Shown one piece after another: positions 1 to 8,126 of a stretch of DNA of 64,000 bases. Position 1 is the first letter of the stretch; each line of letters opens with the position of its first letter. The stretch covers positions 1,136,191 to 1,200,190 of the forward strand of contig NZ_PJIM01000002.1 of the NCBI RefSeq assembly GCF_002929295.1. The letters run 5' to 3'. The notes beneath the pieces were generated by a model. That model saw only the letters and a list, made by a program, of their open reading frames with translations. It had not been told where the DNA came from and ran no database searches. The position numbers and the translations under genes are program-made. This DNA comes from Arthrobacter sp. SX1312 (GTDB lineage: Bacteria > Actinomycetota > Actinomycetes > Actinomycetales > Micrococcaceae).

Positions 1-939
1 TCGGGTCTGTCGGCCATCATCATGGCGTCCCACATGGTCAGGGCCGGGGCCGCGGACGTCGTCATCGCCGGCGGGGTCGAGTCCATGAGCCGTGCGCCGT
101 GGGTCATGGAGAAGCCCGCGAAGGCGTTCGCGAAGCCCGGCGCCGTCGTGGACACCTCCATCGGATGGCGCTTCACCAACCCGCTGCTCGCCGCCCGCGA
201 CAAGGTCACCTACTCGATGCCCGAGACGGCGGAGGAACTGGCGACGCTGGACCGCATCACGCGCGACGACGCCGACGCCTTCGCGCTCCGGTCCCACCAG
301 CGGGCCCTCGCGGCCATCGACGCCGGGCGCTTCGCGGACGAGATCGTCCCCGTGCAGGTGAACCGCGGCAGGACGTCCTTCTCCGTGGACACCGACGAGG
401 GCCCGCGGGCCGACACGACCCTCGAGGTCCTCGCAGGACTCCGTCCCGTGGTCCGCCCGGACGGCATCGTCACCGCCGGCAACTCGAGCTCCCTGAACGA
501 CGGCGCCTCCGCCGTCATCGTCGCCTCGGAGGCGGCGATCGAGCGGTACGGGCTGACGCCGCGTGCCCGGATCCTCGACGGCGCCTCCGCGGGCGTCCCG
601 CCGGAGATCATGGGCATCGGCCCGGTGCCGGCCACGCAGAAGGTGCTCGAGCGCACCGGCCTCACCGTCGCGGAGCTCGGCGCCGTCGAGCTCAACGAGG
701 CGTTCGCGACCCAGTCGCTCGCGTGTATCCGCCGGCTCGGGCTCGACGAGGAGATCGTGAACCGCGACGGCGGGGCGATCGCGCTCGGCCACCCCCTCGG
801 GTCCTCGGGCGCCCGGATCGCCGTCACCCTGCTCGGCAGGCTCGAGCGCGAACTCGCCGGCCCGTCCCGGCGCCTGGGCCTCGCGACCATGTGCGTCGGC
901 GTCGGCCAGGGCACCGCCCTGCTCGTCGAGGCCGTCTGA
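1..939 (+). CDS. paaJ: Acetyl-CoA acyltransferase (thiolase), 5' truncated by window edge
   Basis: Thiolase that probably cleaves 3-oxoadipyl-CoA (or its dehydro form) to acetyl-CoA and succinyl-CoA at the end of phenylacetate breakdown. The reading frame is open from base 1 (SGLSAIIMASHMV...), so the N-terminus with the nucleophilic Cys lies outside the window. Visible family motifs are GGVESMS, NEAFA, GHPLGSSGARI (active-site His) and CVGVGQG (second active-site Cys) close to the C-terminus. The stop overlaps the ATG of the next gene by one base, so it is translationally coupled to the paaF-like gene. The PaaJ assignment rests on the paa context; a generic beta-oxidation thiolase (FadA or PcaF type) would look the same. 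Confidence 0.88.
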   Translation, partial: SGLSAIIMASHMVRAGAADVVIAGGVESMSRAPWVMEKPAKAFAKPGAVVDTSIGWRFTNPLLAARDKVTYSMPETAEELATLDRITRDDADAFALRSHQRALAAIDAGRFADEIVPVQVNRGRTSFSVDTDEGPRADTTLEVLAGLRPVVRPDGIVTAGNSSSLNDGASAVIVASEAAIERYGLTPRARILDGASAGVPPEIMGIGPVPATQKVLERTGLTVAELGAVELNEAFATQSLACIRRLGLDEEIVNRDGGAIALGHPLGSSGARIAVTLLGRLERELAGPSRRLGLATMCVGVGQGTALLVEAV

Positions 940-1679
940 TGCCGTCGTCGCTGAAGCTCACCGACGCACCCGGCCGCCTCGTCGTCGAACTGCACCGGCC
1001 GGAGGCCCGCAACGCGATCGACCGCCGGATGGTCGACGAGCTGCACGCCGTGTGCCAGGACCTCGAGGGGTCCCCGCGCACGCTCATCCTCACCGGGTCC
1101 GACGGCGTCTTCGCCTCGGGCGCCGACATCGCCGAGCTGCGCGAGCGCCGCCGCGACGACGCCCTGGCCGGCATCAACTCGACGCTCTTCGCGCGCATCG
1201 CCTCACTGCCCATGCCCGTCATCGTGGCGCTCGACGGGTTCGCGCTCGGCGGAGGCGCCGAACTCGCGTTCGCGGCGGACTTCCGCCTCGGGACGCCGCG
1301 CCTGAGGATCGGCAACCCGGAGACCGGCCTCGGGATCCTCCCCGCCGCCGGGGCCACGTGGCGGCTGAAGGAGCTGGTGGGGGAGCCCCTCGCCCTGGAG
1401 ATCCTGCTCGCCGGGCGCATCCTCTCCGCCGAGGAGGCCCTCGCCGCGCGCCTCATCACGGAGATCCACGCACCCGAGGGCCTCCTGCCGGCGGCCCACG
1501 CGCTCGCCGACCGCATCGCGCGGCAGGACCCGCTCGCCGTCCGCATCACCAAGAGCGTCTTCCACGCACCCCGGGACGCGCACCCGATGATCGACCAGCT
1601 GGCGCAGGCCGTCCTCTTCGAGTCCGACGCGAAGTTCGACCGCATGCAGCGATTCCTCGACCGGAAGAAGGGCTCATGA
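939..1679 (+). CDS. paaF: Enoyl-CoA hydratase (2,3-dehydroadipyl-CoA hydratase, PaaF type)
   Basis: Crotonase-fold protein of 246 residues that hydrates an enoyl-CoA, by context 2,3-didehydroadipyl-CoA in phenylacetate catabolism. The start ATG shares one base with the upstream thiolase stop, so a longer upstream reading is a shadow. The oxyanion-hole stretch (SGADIAEL, ALGGGAELAFAAD) and both Glu positions expected of a true hydratase are present: one in GGAEL and one in GNPETGLGILP. This contrasts with the PaaG-like protein at 10621, which lacks the first Glu. The stop overlaps the next ATG (ATGA), again suggesting coupling. Confidence 0.85.
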   Translation: MPSSLKLTDAPGRLVVELHRPEARNAIDRRMVDELHAVCQDLEGSPRTLILTGSDGVFASGADIAELRERRRDDALAGINSTLFARIASLPMPVIVALDGFALGGGAELAFAADFRLGTPRLRIGNPETGLGILPAAGATWRLKELVGEPLALEILLAGRILSAEEALAARLITEIHAPEGLLPAAHALADRIARQDPLAVRITKSVFHAPRDAHPMIDQLAQAVLFESDAKFDRMQRFLDRKKGS

Positions 1680-2623
1680 GCAGCGACCCCACCAGCGACC
1701 ACGGCACGCCCGCGAGCAGGCCCACCGGCCTCCCCGTGCGGGTCGGCGTCCTCGGCGGCGGCCGGATGGGCGCGGGCATCGCCCACGCGTTCTGCCTCGC
1801 CGGGTCGAGCGTCGTCGTCGTCGAACGGGACGACGCCGCCGCGGAGGCCGGCCTCGGCCGCGTCACCCGGGCCCTCGCGAACAGCGTCGGACGAGGGACG
1901 ACGACGGCCCCGCTCGCCGACCTCGAGGCCAGGATCGCCGTGTCCACGGACTACGCGGACTTCGCCGGATGCGGGCTCGTGGTGGAGGCCGTGCCGGAGG
2001 ACCCCGCCCTGAAGCGGCAGGCGCTCCGCGCCGTCGAGGACGAGCTCGACGACGGCGCCTGGCTCGCCACGAACACCTCCTCCCTCTCCGTCGACGCACT
2101 GGCGGGCGCCCTCCAGCGACCCTCCCGTTTCTGTGGGCTCCACTTCTTCAACCCCGTCCCGGCGTCGGCCCTGATCGAGGTGGTCCTCGGCACGGAGACC
2201 TCCGCTGAGCTCGAGGAGGCCGCCCGGTCCTGGGTGGCAGCGCTCGGCAAGACGCCCGTCGTCGTCCGCGATTCCCCCGGGTTCGCGAGCTCGCGGCTCG
2301 GCGTGGCCATCGCCCTGGAGGCGATGCGCATGCTCGAGGAGGGCGTCGCGACGGCGGAGGACATCGACGCCGCGATGGTCCTCGGCTACCGGCACCCCGT
2401 GGGCCCGCTGCGCACCACGGATCTCGTGGGCCTCGACGTCCGCCTCGGCATCGCCGAGTACCTCGAAGCCACGCTCGGCCCCCGCTTCAGCCCGCCCGCG
2501 ATCCTCCGCGAGAAGGTGGCACGCGGCGAACTCGGCCGCAAGAGCGGACGGGGCTTCTTCGCCTGGGACGACGCCCCGCCGTCGGCCGCCACCGACCAGA
2601 ACCCATCCCGGCAGCACCAGTGA
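1676..2623 (+). CDS. paaH: 3-hydroxyacyl-CoA dehydrogenase (PaaH type)
   Basis: NAD-dependent 3-hydroxyadipyl-CoA dehydrogenase of 315 residues. After a short Ser/Thr/Pro-rich leader, a Rossmann motif (GVLGGGRMGAGIAHAF, about residues 24-39) begins the NAD domain. The signature LHFFNPVPASALIEVV carries the catalytic His, and the C-terminal 3HCDH domain ends with LGRKSGRGFFAW. The start overlaps the paaF stop by four bases (ATGA). It fits between hydratase and thiolase in the pathway; a general fadB2-type enzyme cannot be excluded from sequence alone. Confidence 0.87.
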   Translation: MSSDPTSDHGTPASRPTGLPVRVGVLGGGRMGAGIAHAFCLAGSSVVVVERDDAAAEAGLGRVTRALANSVGRGTTTAPLADLEARIAVSTDYADFAGCGLVVEAVPEDPALKRQALRAVEDELDDGAWLATNTSSLSVDALAGALQRPSRFCGLHFFNPVPASALIEVVLGTETSAELEEAARSWVAALGKTPVVVRDSPGFASSRLGVAIALEAMRMLEEGVATAEDIDAAMVLGYRHPVGPLRTTDLVGLDVRLGIAEYLEATLGPRFSPPAILREKVARGELGRKSGRGFFAWDDAPPSAATDQNPSRQHQ

Positions 2624-2637
2624 AAGGCGAGCGGACC

Positions 2638-4725
2638 ATGACAACCGCCCCGGAACGAGTACAGATCGACGTCGTCCCCAGCTTCCTCGAGGACGGCTGG
2701 TGGACGCCCGACCGGACCGCCGCGGAGGGCGACGGCACCGTGGTGCGCGACGCCAGCACCGGCGAGGACCTCGCCCTCGTCAGCACGGCCGGCATCGACA
2801 CCGCCGCCGCCGTCCGCTTCGCGCGCACCACGGGCCAGACGGCCCTCGGCCGGTTCACCTTCCACGAACGCGCGCTGAAGCTCAAGGAGCTCGCGCAGTA
2901 CCTGAACGCGCAGCGCGAGCCGCTGTACGAGCTGTCGGCGAAGACCGGCGCCACGAGGGTCGACTCGATGGTGGACATCGACGGCGGGATCGGCGTGCTC
3001 TTCACGTTCGGGTCGAAGGGACGCCGCGAGCTGCCGAACTCGCACGTGATCGTGGACGGCCCACCCGAGGTGCTGTCGAAGGACGGCTCCTTCCTCGGCA
3101 CGCACATCCACACGCGCATCCCGGGTGTCGCGGTGCAGATCAACGCGTTCAACTTCCCGGTGTGGGGCATGCTCGAGAAGCTCGCCCCCGCGTTCCTCGC
3201 CGGCGTTCCCACGATCGTGAAGCCCGCGACGCCCACCGGGTTCCTGACGGCCGCCGTCGTGAAGCTCATCATCGGCTCCGCCATCCTCCCCGAAGGGTCC
3301 CTGCAGCTCGTCTCGGGGCCGGCCCGCGACATCCTCGACCACCTCGACTACCGCGACCTCGTGTCCTTCACCGGCTCGGCGTCCACCGCCAATCACCTCA
3401 AGTCCCACCCGTCGGTCGAGCGCGGTGGCGTCCGCTTCACGTGCGAGACCGATTCCCTCAACGCCGCCATCCTCGGACCGGACGCCGTGCCGGGCACCCC
3501 GGAGTTCGAGGCCTTCATCAAGTCCCTCGTCACCGAGATGACGGTCAAGGCCGGCCAGAAGTGCACGAGCATCCGCCGGTCCATCGTGCCGGAGAACCTG
3601 GTCGACGACGTCGTGCGTGCCGCCGGCGACCGCATCCGCGAGCGGGTGACGCTGGGCGACCCACGGGCCGACGGCGTCACCATGGGCGCGCTCGCGTCCC
3701 TCGCGCAGCTCGAGGGCGTGCAGGACGCCGTCCGCGAACTGCTCGACGGCGGGGCCTCCCTGGCGTTCGGCTCACTGGACGCGCCCGACGTCGTGCTCGC
3801 CGACAACACGTCCGGGAAAGCACCCGACGGCGCGTTCATGGCGCCGGTGCTGCTCACCTGGAAGGACGTCGAGGCCGGCGCCCTGCACTCCGTGGAGGCG
3901 TTCGGGCCGGTCGCGTCCGTCATCGGGTACGACGACCTCGCGCACGCCGTCCGCCTCGCCGCTCTCGGGTCCGGCTCCCTCGTCGCCACGGTGTGCACCA
4001 ACGACCCCGCGGTGGCGCAGGAGCTCGTGCTCGGGATCGCCGCGCACCACGGCCGCGTCCTCATCCTCAACCGTGAGGACGCCCGCAGTTCCACGGGCCA
4101 CGGGTCGCCCGTCCCGCACCTCGTGCACGGAGGGCCCGGGCGCGCGGGCGGCGGCGAGGAACTGGGGGGCATGCGTTCGGTGCTGCACCACATGCAGCGC
4201 ACCGCCGTGCAGGGCTCGCCGAACATGCTCACGAGCATCACGGGGGAGTGGCACACCGGGGCGGACCGCCGGTTCGACGACACCCACCCGTTCCGGAAGG
4301 ACCTGGCGACGCTCCGCATCGGGGACGCCGTGAAGTCCGGGCTGCGCCGGGTGGCGCTGGAGGACATCGAGGCCTTCGCGCAGACCACGGGGGACACCTT
4401 CTACGCGCACACCGACGAGGAGGCGGCGGCCGCGAACCCGTTCTTCCCCGGGATCGTGGCCCACGGGTACCTGCTGCTGTCCTGGGCCGCAGGCCTGTTC
4501 GTGGATGCCGCGCCCGGGCCGGTGCTCGCCAACTACGGCCTGGAGAACCTCCGGTTCATCACGCCGGTCGCCGCGGGGGACTCCATCCGCGTGACCCTGA
4601 CGGCCAAGCGCATCACGCCGCGCGAGACGGACGAGTACGGGGAGGTCGCGTGGGACGCCGTCCTGCACAACCAGGACGACGAGATCGTGGCGACCTACGA
4701 CGTCCTGACCCTCGTGCGGAAGTAG
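2638..4725 (+). CDS. paaZ: Bifunctional oxepin-CoA hydrolase / 3-oxo-5,6-dehydrosuberyl-CoA semialdehyde dehydrogenase
   Basis: Ring-opening enzyme of the phenylacetyl-CoA pathway, 695 residues. The N-terminal aldehyde dehydrogenase domain (about 1-520) shows Glu near residue 270 (in FTCETDS) and the nucleophile Cys near 309 (in KAGQKCTSIRR). The C-terminal MaoC-like hydratase domain has FYAHTDEEAAAANPFFPG followed by VAHGYLLLS, supplying the Asp and His of the oxepin-CoA hydrolase site. I place the start at the ATG preceded by AAAGGCGAG, seven bases upstream, rather than a GTG 18 bases earlier that overlaps paaH. The length and domain order match PaaZ proteins. Confidence 0.93.
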   Translation: MTTAPERVQIDVVPSFLEDGWWTPDRTAAEGDGTVVRDASTGEDLALVSTAGIDTAAAVRFARTTGQTALGRFTFHERALKLKELAQYLNAQREPLYELSAKTGATRVDSMVDIDGGIGVLFTFGSKGRRELPNSHVIVDGPPEVLSKDGSFLGTHIHTRIPGVAVQINAFNFPVWGMLEKLAPAFLAGVPTIVKPATPTGFLTAAVVKLIIGSAILPEGSLQLVSGPARDILDHLDYRDLVSFTGSASTANHLKSHPSVERGGVRFTCETDSLNAAILGPDAVPGTPEFEAFIKSLVTEMTVKAGQKCTSIRRSIVPENLVDDVVRAAGDRIRERVTLGDPRADGVTMGALASLAQLEGVQDAVRELLDGGASLAFGSLDAPDVVLADNTSGKAPDGAFMAPVLLTWKDVEAGALHSVEAFGPVASVIGYDDLAHAVRLAALGSGSLVATVCTNDPAVAQELVLGIAAHHGRVLILNREDARSSTGHGSPVPHLVHGGPGRAGGGEELGGMRSVLHHMQRTAVQGSPNMLTSITGEWHTGADRRFDDTHPFRKDLATLRIGDAVKSGLRRVALEDIEAFAQTTGDTFYAHTDEEAAAANPFFPGIVAHGYLLLSWAAGLFVDAAPGPVLANYGLENLRFITPVAAGDSIRVTLTAKRITPRETDEYGEVAWDAVLHNQDDEIVATYDVLTLVRK

Positions 4726-4827
4726 TCCGCCCCTCGGGCGCATTCGCTGCCGCTGCCGCCCACCGACCCGCAGGTCCCCGTGGGCAGCAGCATCCATGCC
4801 CACCGGGACCGCGCAGCCACCGGGTTG

Positions 4828-5174
4828 TCGTGCGGATATTGCCGCGCGCACGAGCGTCAGGAAGTCGTCCGGTTGCCGCGTCAGCAGGGCATGGGTCACC
4901 CGAAGGACCGGGATGCCCCGGGTAGTGAGCAGATTCCAGCGGCGGCGGTCCTCCTCGAACTCGCGGCGGTCGCTGTGGTACTGCCGTCCGTCCGCCTCGA
5001 TGCCCAGGATGCCGTCGACGTACAGATCGGGCAGGCGATACACGCCGCGGACCGGTCGCAGTACCTCCCCCCGATCCACCGCCTGCCTGAGCCGATAGGG
5101 GTGACGCCGGCCGCGACGAGTGTCTTGCTGCGGGCTACTCCGCCGAGCGTTTCCAGTGCAGTGCGGGGGTCCAT
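4828..5174 (-). pseudogene. Broken DUF559-type (AbiEi-like N-terminus) protein
   Basis: Remnant of a family with an AbiEi-type winged-helix antitoxin-like N-terminus and a Vsr/DUF559 nuclease-like C-terminus. From the ATG at 5174 one frame reads MDPRTALETLGGVARSKTLVAAGVTP. The homologous continuation (YRLRQAVDRGEVLRPVRGVYRLPD) is in another frame from 5097; restoring one G in the run 5098-5101 rejoins them. Near 5030 the N-terminal block joins directly to LYVDGILGIEADGRQYH and EFEEDRRR, so the usual linker of roughly 100-150 residues is missing. The family identity is from recognised motifs. The end coordinate is approximate because the shifted frame runs on without a stop into paaZ antisense. 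Confidence 0.7.
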
Positions 5175-5382
5175 GAGGGGACCCTGCCCGCACCCGGACC
5201 TCATGACCGCATGAGGACGGCCTATGTGGACGAGCACAGGGGACGGGACCCTCGCCGTCCTGCCCACCGGGCCCCGGGAGTGAGTGGGCATGACGCGTGA
5301 TGCCCATCGAGCACCGCCCGTCAGTGGGCAGGACCGTCGCCGCGGAGCGGAACAGGGAGTGGACGCAGGAGCGGCCAGGCGG
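5175..5382. other. Non-coding gap with short inverted repeats
   Basis: No gene is supported between the pseudogene and the end of paaR. The stretch holds several copies of TGCCCA/TGGGCA. The best pairing is TGGGCAT (5285-5291) with ATGCCCA (5300-5306) around an 8-base loop, and TGCCCAC (5261-5267) can also pair with GTGGGCA (5283-5289). These could form a weak terminator for paaR on the minus strand, but there is no T-run. Confidence 0.4.
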
Positions 5383-5997
5383 TCAGCGCCGGTGCAGGCC
5401 GTCGAACACCATGTGGATGACGTCGTCGGAGAGCTTCTCGGCGGTCAGGGGCCCGCCCGGCTTGTACCACTCGACGATCGAGTTGATGGTGCCGAAGATC
5501 AGGCGCGTGGTGGTCCTCGGGTCGATGTCCTTCCGGATGGACCCCTCGTGCCGCGCGGCATCGACGAGGGCCGCCACCTCCCGGTCGAAGGCCCGGCGGC
5601 GCTCCAGCGCCTCACGCTCGATCTCCGTGTTGCCGCGAAGCCGCAGCAGCAGCGTGACGAAGGGGAGCCGCTCGGTCAGGACGGCGACGGTCCCCCGCAG
5701 CACGAACTCGAGCCGGGCATCCGCGGGACCGGTGTGCGCCCGCGGATCCTGCAGCACGGCTTCCAGCCCACCCAGCGCATGATCGAGGGCCAGCCGCAGG
5801 AGATCCCCCTTGGACGGCACATGGTGGTAGATCGCGGACTTGCTGATGCCGAGTTCCTCCGCGAGCATCCCCATCGACGTCGCTTCGTAGCCGTGCCGGT
5901 TGAAGGCCGAGACCGCGACGGCGAGGACCGACTGCTGGTCGTAGCCGGGGCGTCCGCGCCGGGCAGTGGCGGCAGGGCGGGATCCATCGACGGTCAT
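5383..5997 (-). CDS. paaR: TetR-family regulator, probable phenylacetate repressor PaaR
   Basis: 204-residue TetR-type repressor. The N-terminal helix-turn-helix reads AVSAFNRHGYEATSMGMLAEELGISKSAIYHHVPSKGDLL, followed by an all-helical ligand domain with a typical C-terminal IFGTINSIVEWYKPGG segment. In the Corynebacterium system a TetR-type PaaR is released from DNA by phenylacetyl-CoA. I infer the same role from its position between paaZ and paaABCDE and from a matching operator at 6743-6764. I chose the ATG at 5997; an upstream extension to 6111 has composition unlike the family and runs through the inverted repeat at 6066-6112. Confidence 0.82.
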   Translation of the reverse strand: MTVDGSRPAATARRGRPGYDQQSVLAVAVSAFNRHGYEATSMGMLAEELGISKSAIYHHVPSKGDLLRLALDHALGGLEAVLQDPRAHTGPADARLEFVLRGTVAVLTERLPFVTLLLRLRGNTEIEREALERRRAFDREVAALVDAARHEGSIRKDIDPRTTTRLIFGTINSIVEWYKPGGPLTAEKLSDDVIHMVFDGLHRR

Positions 5998-6065
5998 GCG
6001 CTCATTTTTGCACGGCGGTCCGGGCGGTCGAGTGGCAGGGGACGAGCGAGGCATCACTCTTAACG

Positions 6066-6112
6066 GGTGATAGTTAGCTTGCCTAGTAAGTAGTAGGCTT
6101 ATTACTATCACC
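6066..6112. promoter_or_regulatory. AT-rich nested inverted repeat between paaR and the HA-domain gene
   Basis: Perfect 9-base arms GGTGATAGT (6066-6074) and ACTATCACC (6104-6112) enclose a second pair, GCCTA (6081-6085) and TAGGC (6094-6098), almost on the same centre. The stretch is strikingly AT-rich for this genome. It also contains a plausible promoter for the rightward gene, TTGCCT (6079-6084) then TACTAT (6103-6108) with 18 bases between. It is probably a dimeric-regulator operator over a divergent promoter. It does not resemble the PaaR motif at 6743, so the regulator is unknown. Confidence 0.6.
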
Positions 6113-6138
6113 TGCTCCAGTCTGAAAGGGCGCTCCCC

Positions 6139-6591
6139 GTGCTAACGACCTCCTGGGATCTCCGCCTGCGGGCACTCATCGCCTTCCGTGACAGCGAGGG
6201 CCGTGATCCATCATTCAGAGCATCCACTCCGGGCGAGCACCGCATGGCCATGTGGCTCGACGAACAGCGCAAGGCCGCCCGCGCCGGGCGCCTGACGGCC
6301 GCGCACCGTGCGAAGCTCTGCGCCGCGGGGGTGCTCTCCGAGGAGCCCGTCGAGCGCGAGCGCACCGGGGCCGCCTGGCTGAAGGTCGAGAGCATCTCCG
6401 AGTTCCTCGAGGACGAGGGCCGGCTGCCATCGCTCTCGTCCCCCGCATCCGTCGGGGAGAAGCGGCTCGCCGCCTGGATGAACGCCCAGCTCTCCTCGCG
6501 GGCCGTGGAGAACGGACCCGTCCGCGCGTTGCGGGAGATCGTGGCCGGCAGCCAGGGCAGCCGGGACGCGCCGCTGGCCCGGGTCGGCTGA
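6139..6591 (+). CDS. Small protein with two helicase-associated (HA) domain repeats
   Basis: 150-residue protein made of two repeats resembling the helicase-associated domain (PF03457-like). The first runs WDLRLRALIAF...WLDEQRKAARAGRLTAAHRAKL (about 6-66) and the second WLKVESISEFL...WMNAQLSSRA (about 77-133). Each has the spaced Trp, PS and WL-x-x-Q-R pattern. There is no helicase motor. The GTG start is preceded by GAAAGGG, eight bases upstream. It is divergent from paaR and lies upstream of paaA, which has its own promoter. HA domains are thought to bind nucleic acid; the function of stand-alone copies is not known to me. Domain recognition is by eye. Confidence 0.65.
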   Translation: MLTTSWDLRLRALIAFRDSEGRDPSFRASTPGEHRMAMWLDEQRKAARAGRLTAAHRAKLCAAGVLSEEPVERERTGAAWLKVESISEFLEDEGRLPSLSSPASVGEKRLAAWMNAQLSSRAVENGPVRALREIVAGSQGSRDAPLARVG

Positions 6592-6715
6592 CCGCCGCCC
6601 TCTGCTGCTCCCCGTCCACGAACCGTGGACCAGGAACACCTTCCGACACCCCGTCGTCCCGGGAACACCGTCCGCGCCGCACAGGCGGGCGCCGCCCCCG
6701 GCACGGCCCCGACCG

Positions 6716-6745
6716 TTGACGGTCCTCGCGCACCCTCCCTATACT
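6716..6745 (+). promoter_or_regulatory. paaA promoter (-35/-10)
   Basis: TTGACG (6716-6721) and TATACT (6740-6745) with an 18-base spacer form the best sigma-70-like promoter in the window. The predicted transcription start is near 6752, about 46 bases before the paaA ATG. The -10 box overlaps the proposed PaaR operator. Confidence 0.7.
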
Positions 6746-6764
6746 GAACGAACGGTCGGTAATT
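6743..6764. promoter_or_regulatory. Probable PaaR operator
   Basis: A 22-base imperfect palindrome beginning ACTGAACG and ending CGGTAATT. Compared with the Corynebacterium PaaR consensus as I recall it (ACTNACCG-NNCGNN-CGGTNAGT), all but two of the specified positions agree. It covers the end of the -10 box and the predicted start site of paaA, the position expected of a repressor site. Confidence 0.7.
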
Positions 6765-6797
6765 AAACCGGACGTCCAGACGAGCGAGGCAGGCACC

Positions 6798-7778
6798 ATG
6801 ACGGCGACAGCGATCGACACCCGTGCGGACCACGACGCCGCCGGCGAGAAGGTCTTCAACGACATCATCGCCCGGGACTCCCGGATCGAACCGCGCGACT
6901 GGATGCCCGCCGACTACCGCAAGTCGCTGACCCGCCAGATCTCCCAGCACGCGCACTCCGAGATCATCGGCATGCAGCCGGAGGCGAACTGGATCACGCG
7001 CGCCCCGTCCCTCAAGCGCAAGGCCGTGCTCATGGCCAAGGTCCAGGACGAGGCCGGGCACGGACTCTACCTGTACTCCGCCGCGGAGACCCTCGGGACC
7101 CCGCGCGAAAAGATGACCGAGGACCTGATCGCCGGCAAGGCGCGCTACTCGAGCATCTTCAACTACCCCGTGCTGACCTGGGCGGACATCGGGGCCATCG
7201 GCTGGCTCGTGGACGGAGCAGCCATCTGCAACCAGGTGCCCCTATGCCGTGCCTCCTACGGCCCGTACGGGCGTGCGATGGTCCGCATCTGCAAGGAGGA
7301 GTCGTTCCACCAGCGGCAGGGCTTCGAGATCCTGCTCGAACTGGCCAACGGCACCCCCGAGCAGCGCGCCATGGCCCAGGACGCCGTCAACCGCTGGTAC
7401 GCGCCGTCGCTCATGATGTTCGGCCCGCCGGACGAGGATTCCCCCAATTCGCAGAAGTCCATGGAGTGGAACATCAAGCGCTTCTCCAACGACGAGCTGC
7501 GGTCCCGCTTCGTCGGCATGATGGTCGAACAGATCAAGGTCCTCGGGCTCGACCTGCCGGACAAGGACGTCCGCTTCGACGAGGGGACCGGCCGGTGGCA
7601 GTACGGACCCCTCGACTGGAACGAGTTCAAGGAAGTCCTCGCCGGCCGCGGTCCCTGCAACGCGCAGCGCCTGGAACGACGCCGGGAGGCCCACGAGGAG
7701 GGCGCCTGGGTCCGCGACGCCGCCTCGGCCTACGCCGCCCGGCAGGCCGCGAAGCCCACGACGACGAAGGCGGCCTAG
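6798..7778 (+). CDS. paaA: 1,2-phenylacetyl-CoA epoxidase, catalytic subunit A
   Basis: Catalytic diiron subunit of the ring epoxidase that converts phenylacetyl-CoA to its 1,2-epoxide; 326 residues, close to the family size. The ferritin-like iron-ligand pattern is visible as [19 protein letters not shown] and [17 protein letters not shown] (the E-x-x-H pairs). It is the first gene of a tightly packed operon paaABCDE-paaG behind the promoter at 6716-6745. paaB follows without a gap (TAG then GTG). The call is secure from sequence and gene order. Confidence 0.96.
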   Translation: MTATAIDTRADHDAAGEKVFNDIIARDSRIEPRDWMPADYRKSLTRQISQHAHSEIIGMQPEANWITRAPSLKRKAVLMAKVQDEAGHGLYLYSAAETLGTPREKMTEDLIAGKARYSSIFNYPVLTWADIGAIGWLVDGAAICNQVPLCRASYGPYGRAMVRICKEESFHQRQGFEILLELANGTPEQRAMAQDAVNRWYAPSLMMFGPPDEDSPNSQKSMEWNIKRFSNDELRSRFVGMMVEQIKVLGLDLPDKDVRFDEGTGRWQYGPLDWNEFKEVLAGRGPCNAQRLERRREAHEEGAWVRDAASAYAARQAAKPTTTKAA

Positions 7779-8126
7779 GTGACCGGCGGATCGACGACGG
7801 GCGACGACGGCGCGACGGCGCCGTCGTCGGGCCTCCACGAGGAGCGCGCGGCCTGGCCGCTCTGGGAAGTCTTCGTGCGGTCCTCGCGCGGCCTCTCCCA
7901 CGTGCATGCGGGATCGCTCCATGCGCCCGACGCCGAGATGGCCGTCCGCAACGCGCGCGACCTCTACACGCGCCGCAACGAGGGCGTGAGCCTGTGGGTG
8001 GTCCCGGCGTCGGCGATCATCACGAGCGATCCCGACGCGAAGGACGCCTTCTTCGAGTCGCCGCAGGGCAAGGACTACCGCCACGCGACGTACTACACGA
8101 AGAGCGAGGGAGTGAAGCACCTGTGA
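7779..8126 (+). CDS. paaB: 1,2-phenylacetyl-CoA epoxidase subunit B
   Basis: 115-residue small subunit of the epoxidase, containing the characteristic WPLWEVFVRSSRGLSHVHAGSLHAPDAEMAVRNARDLYTRR block. It has an N-terminal Gly/Thr-rich extension of about 20 residues compared with the usual 95-residue form. The GTG start abuts the paaA stop. PaaB is described as a structural or bridging subunit of the PaaABCE complex and has no catalytic motif. The stop overlaps the paaC GTG (GTGA). Confidence 0.93.
   Translation: MTGGSTTGDDGATAPSSGLHEERAAWPLWEVFVRSSRGLSHVHAGSLHAPDAEMAVRNARDLYTRRNEGVSLWVVPASAIITSDPDAKDAFFESPQGKDYRHATYYTKSEGVKHL

Noticed and set aside
824-2644. 606-codon minus-strand open frame over paaF and paaH
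   Set aside because: Antisense shadow of two genes with intact catalytic motifs.
3772-5307. Long minus-strand open frame (over 500 codons) through paaZ
   Set aside because: Most of it is antisense to paaZ with shadow composition. Only the part from about 4828 to 5097 resembles a real family, and that is annotated as the second half of a pseudogene.
6000-6111. Longer start for the TetR regulator (to 6111)
   Set aside because: The extra 38 residues are unlike TetR N-termini and would read through the AT-rich inverted repeat, which is better explained as a control region.
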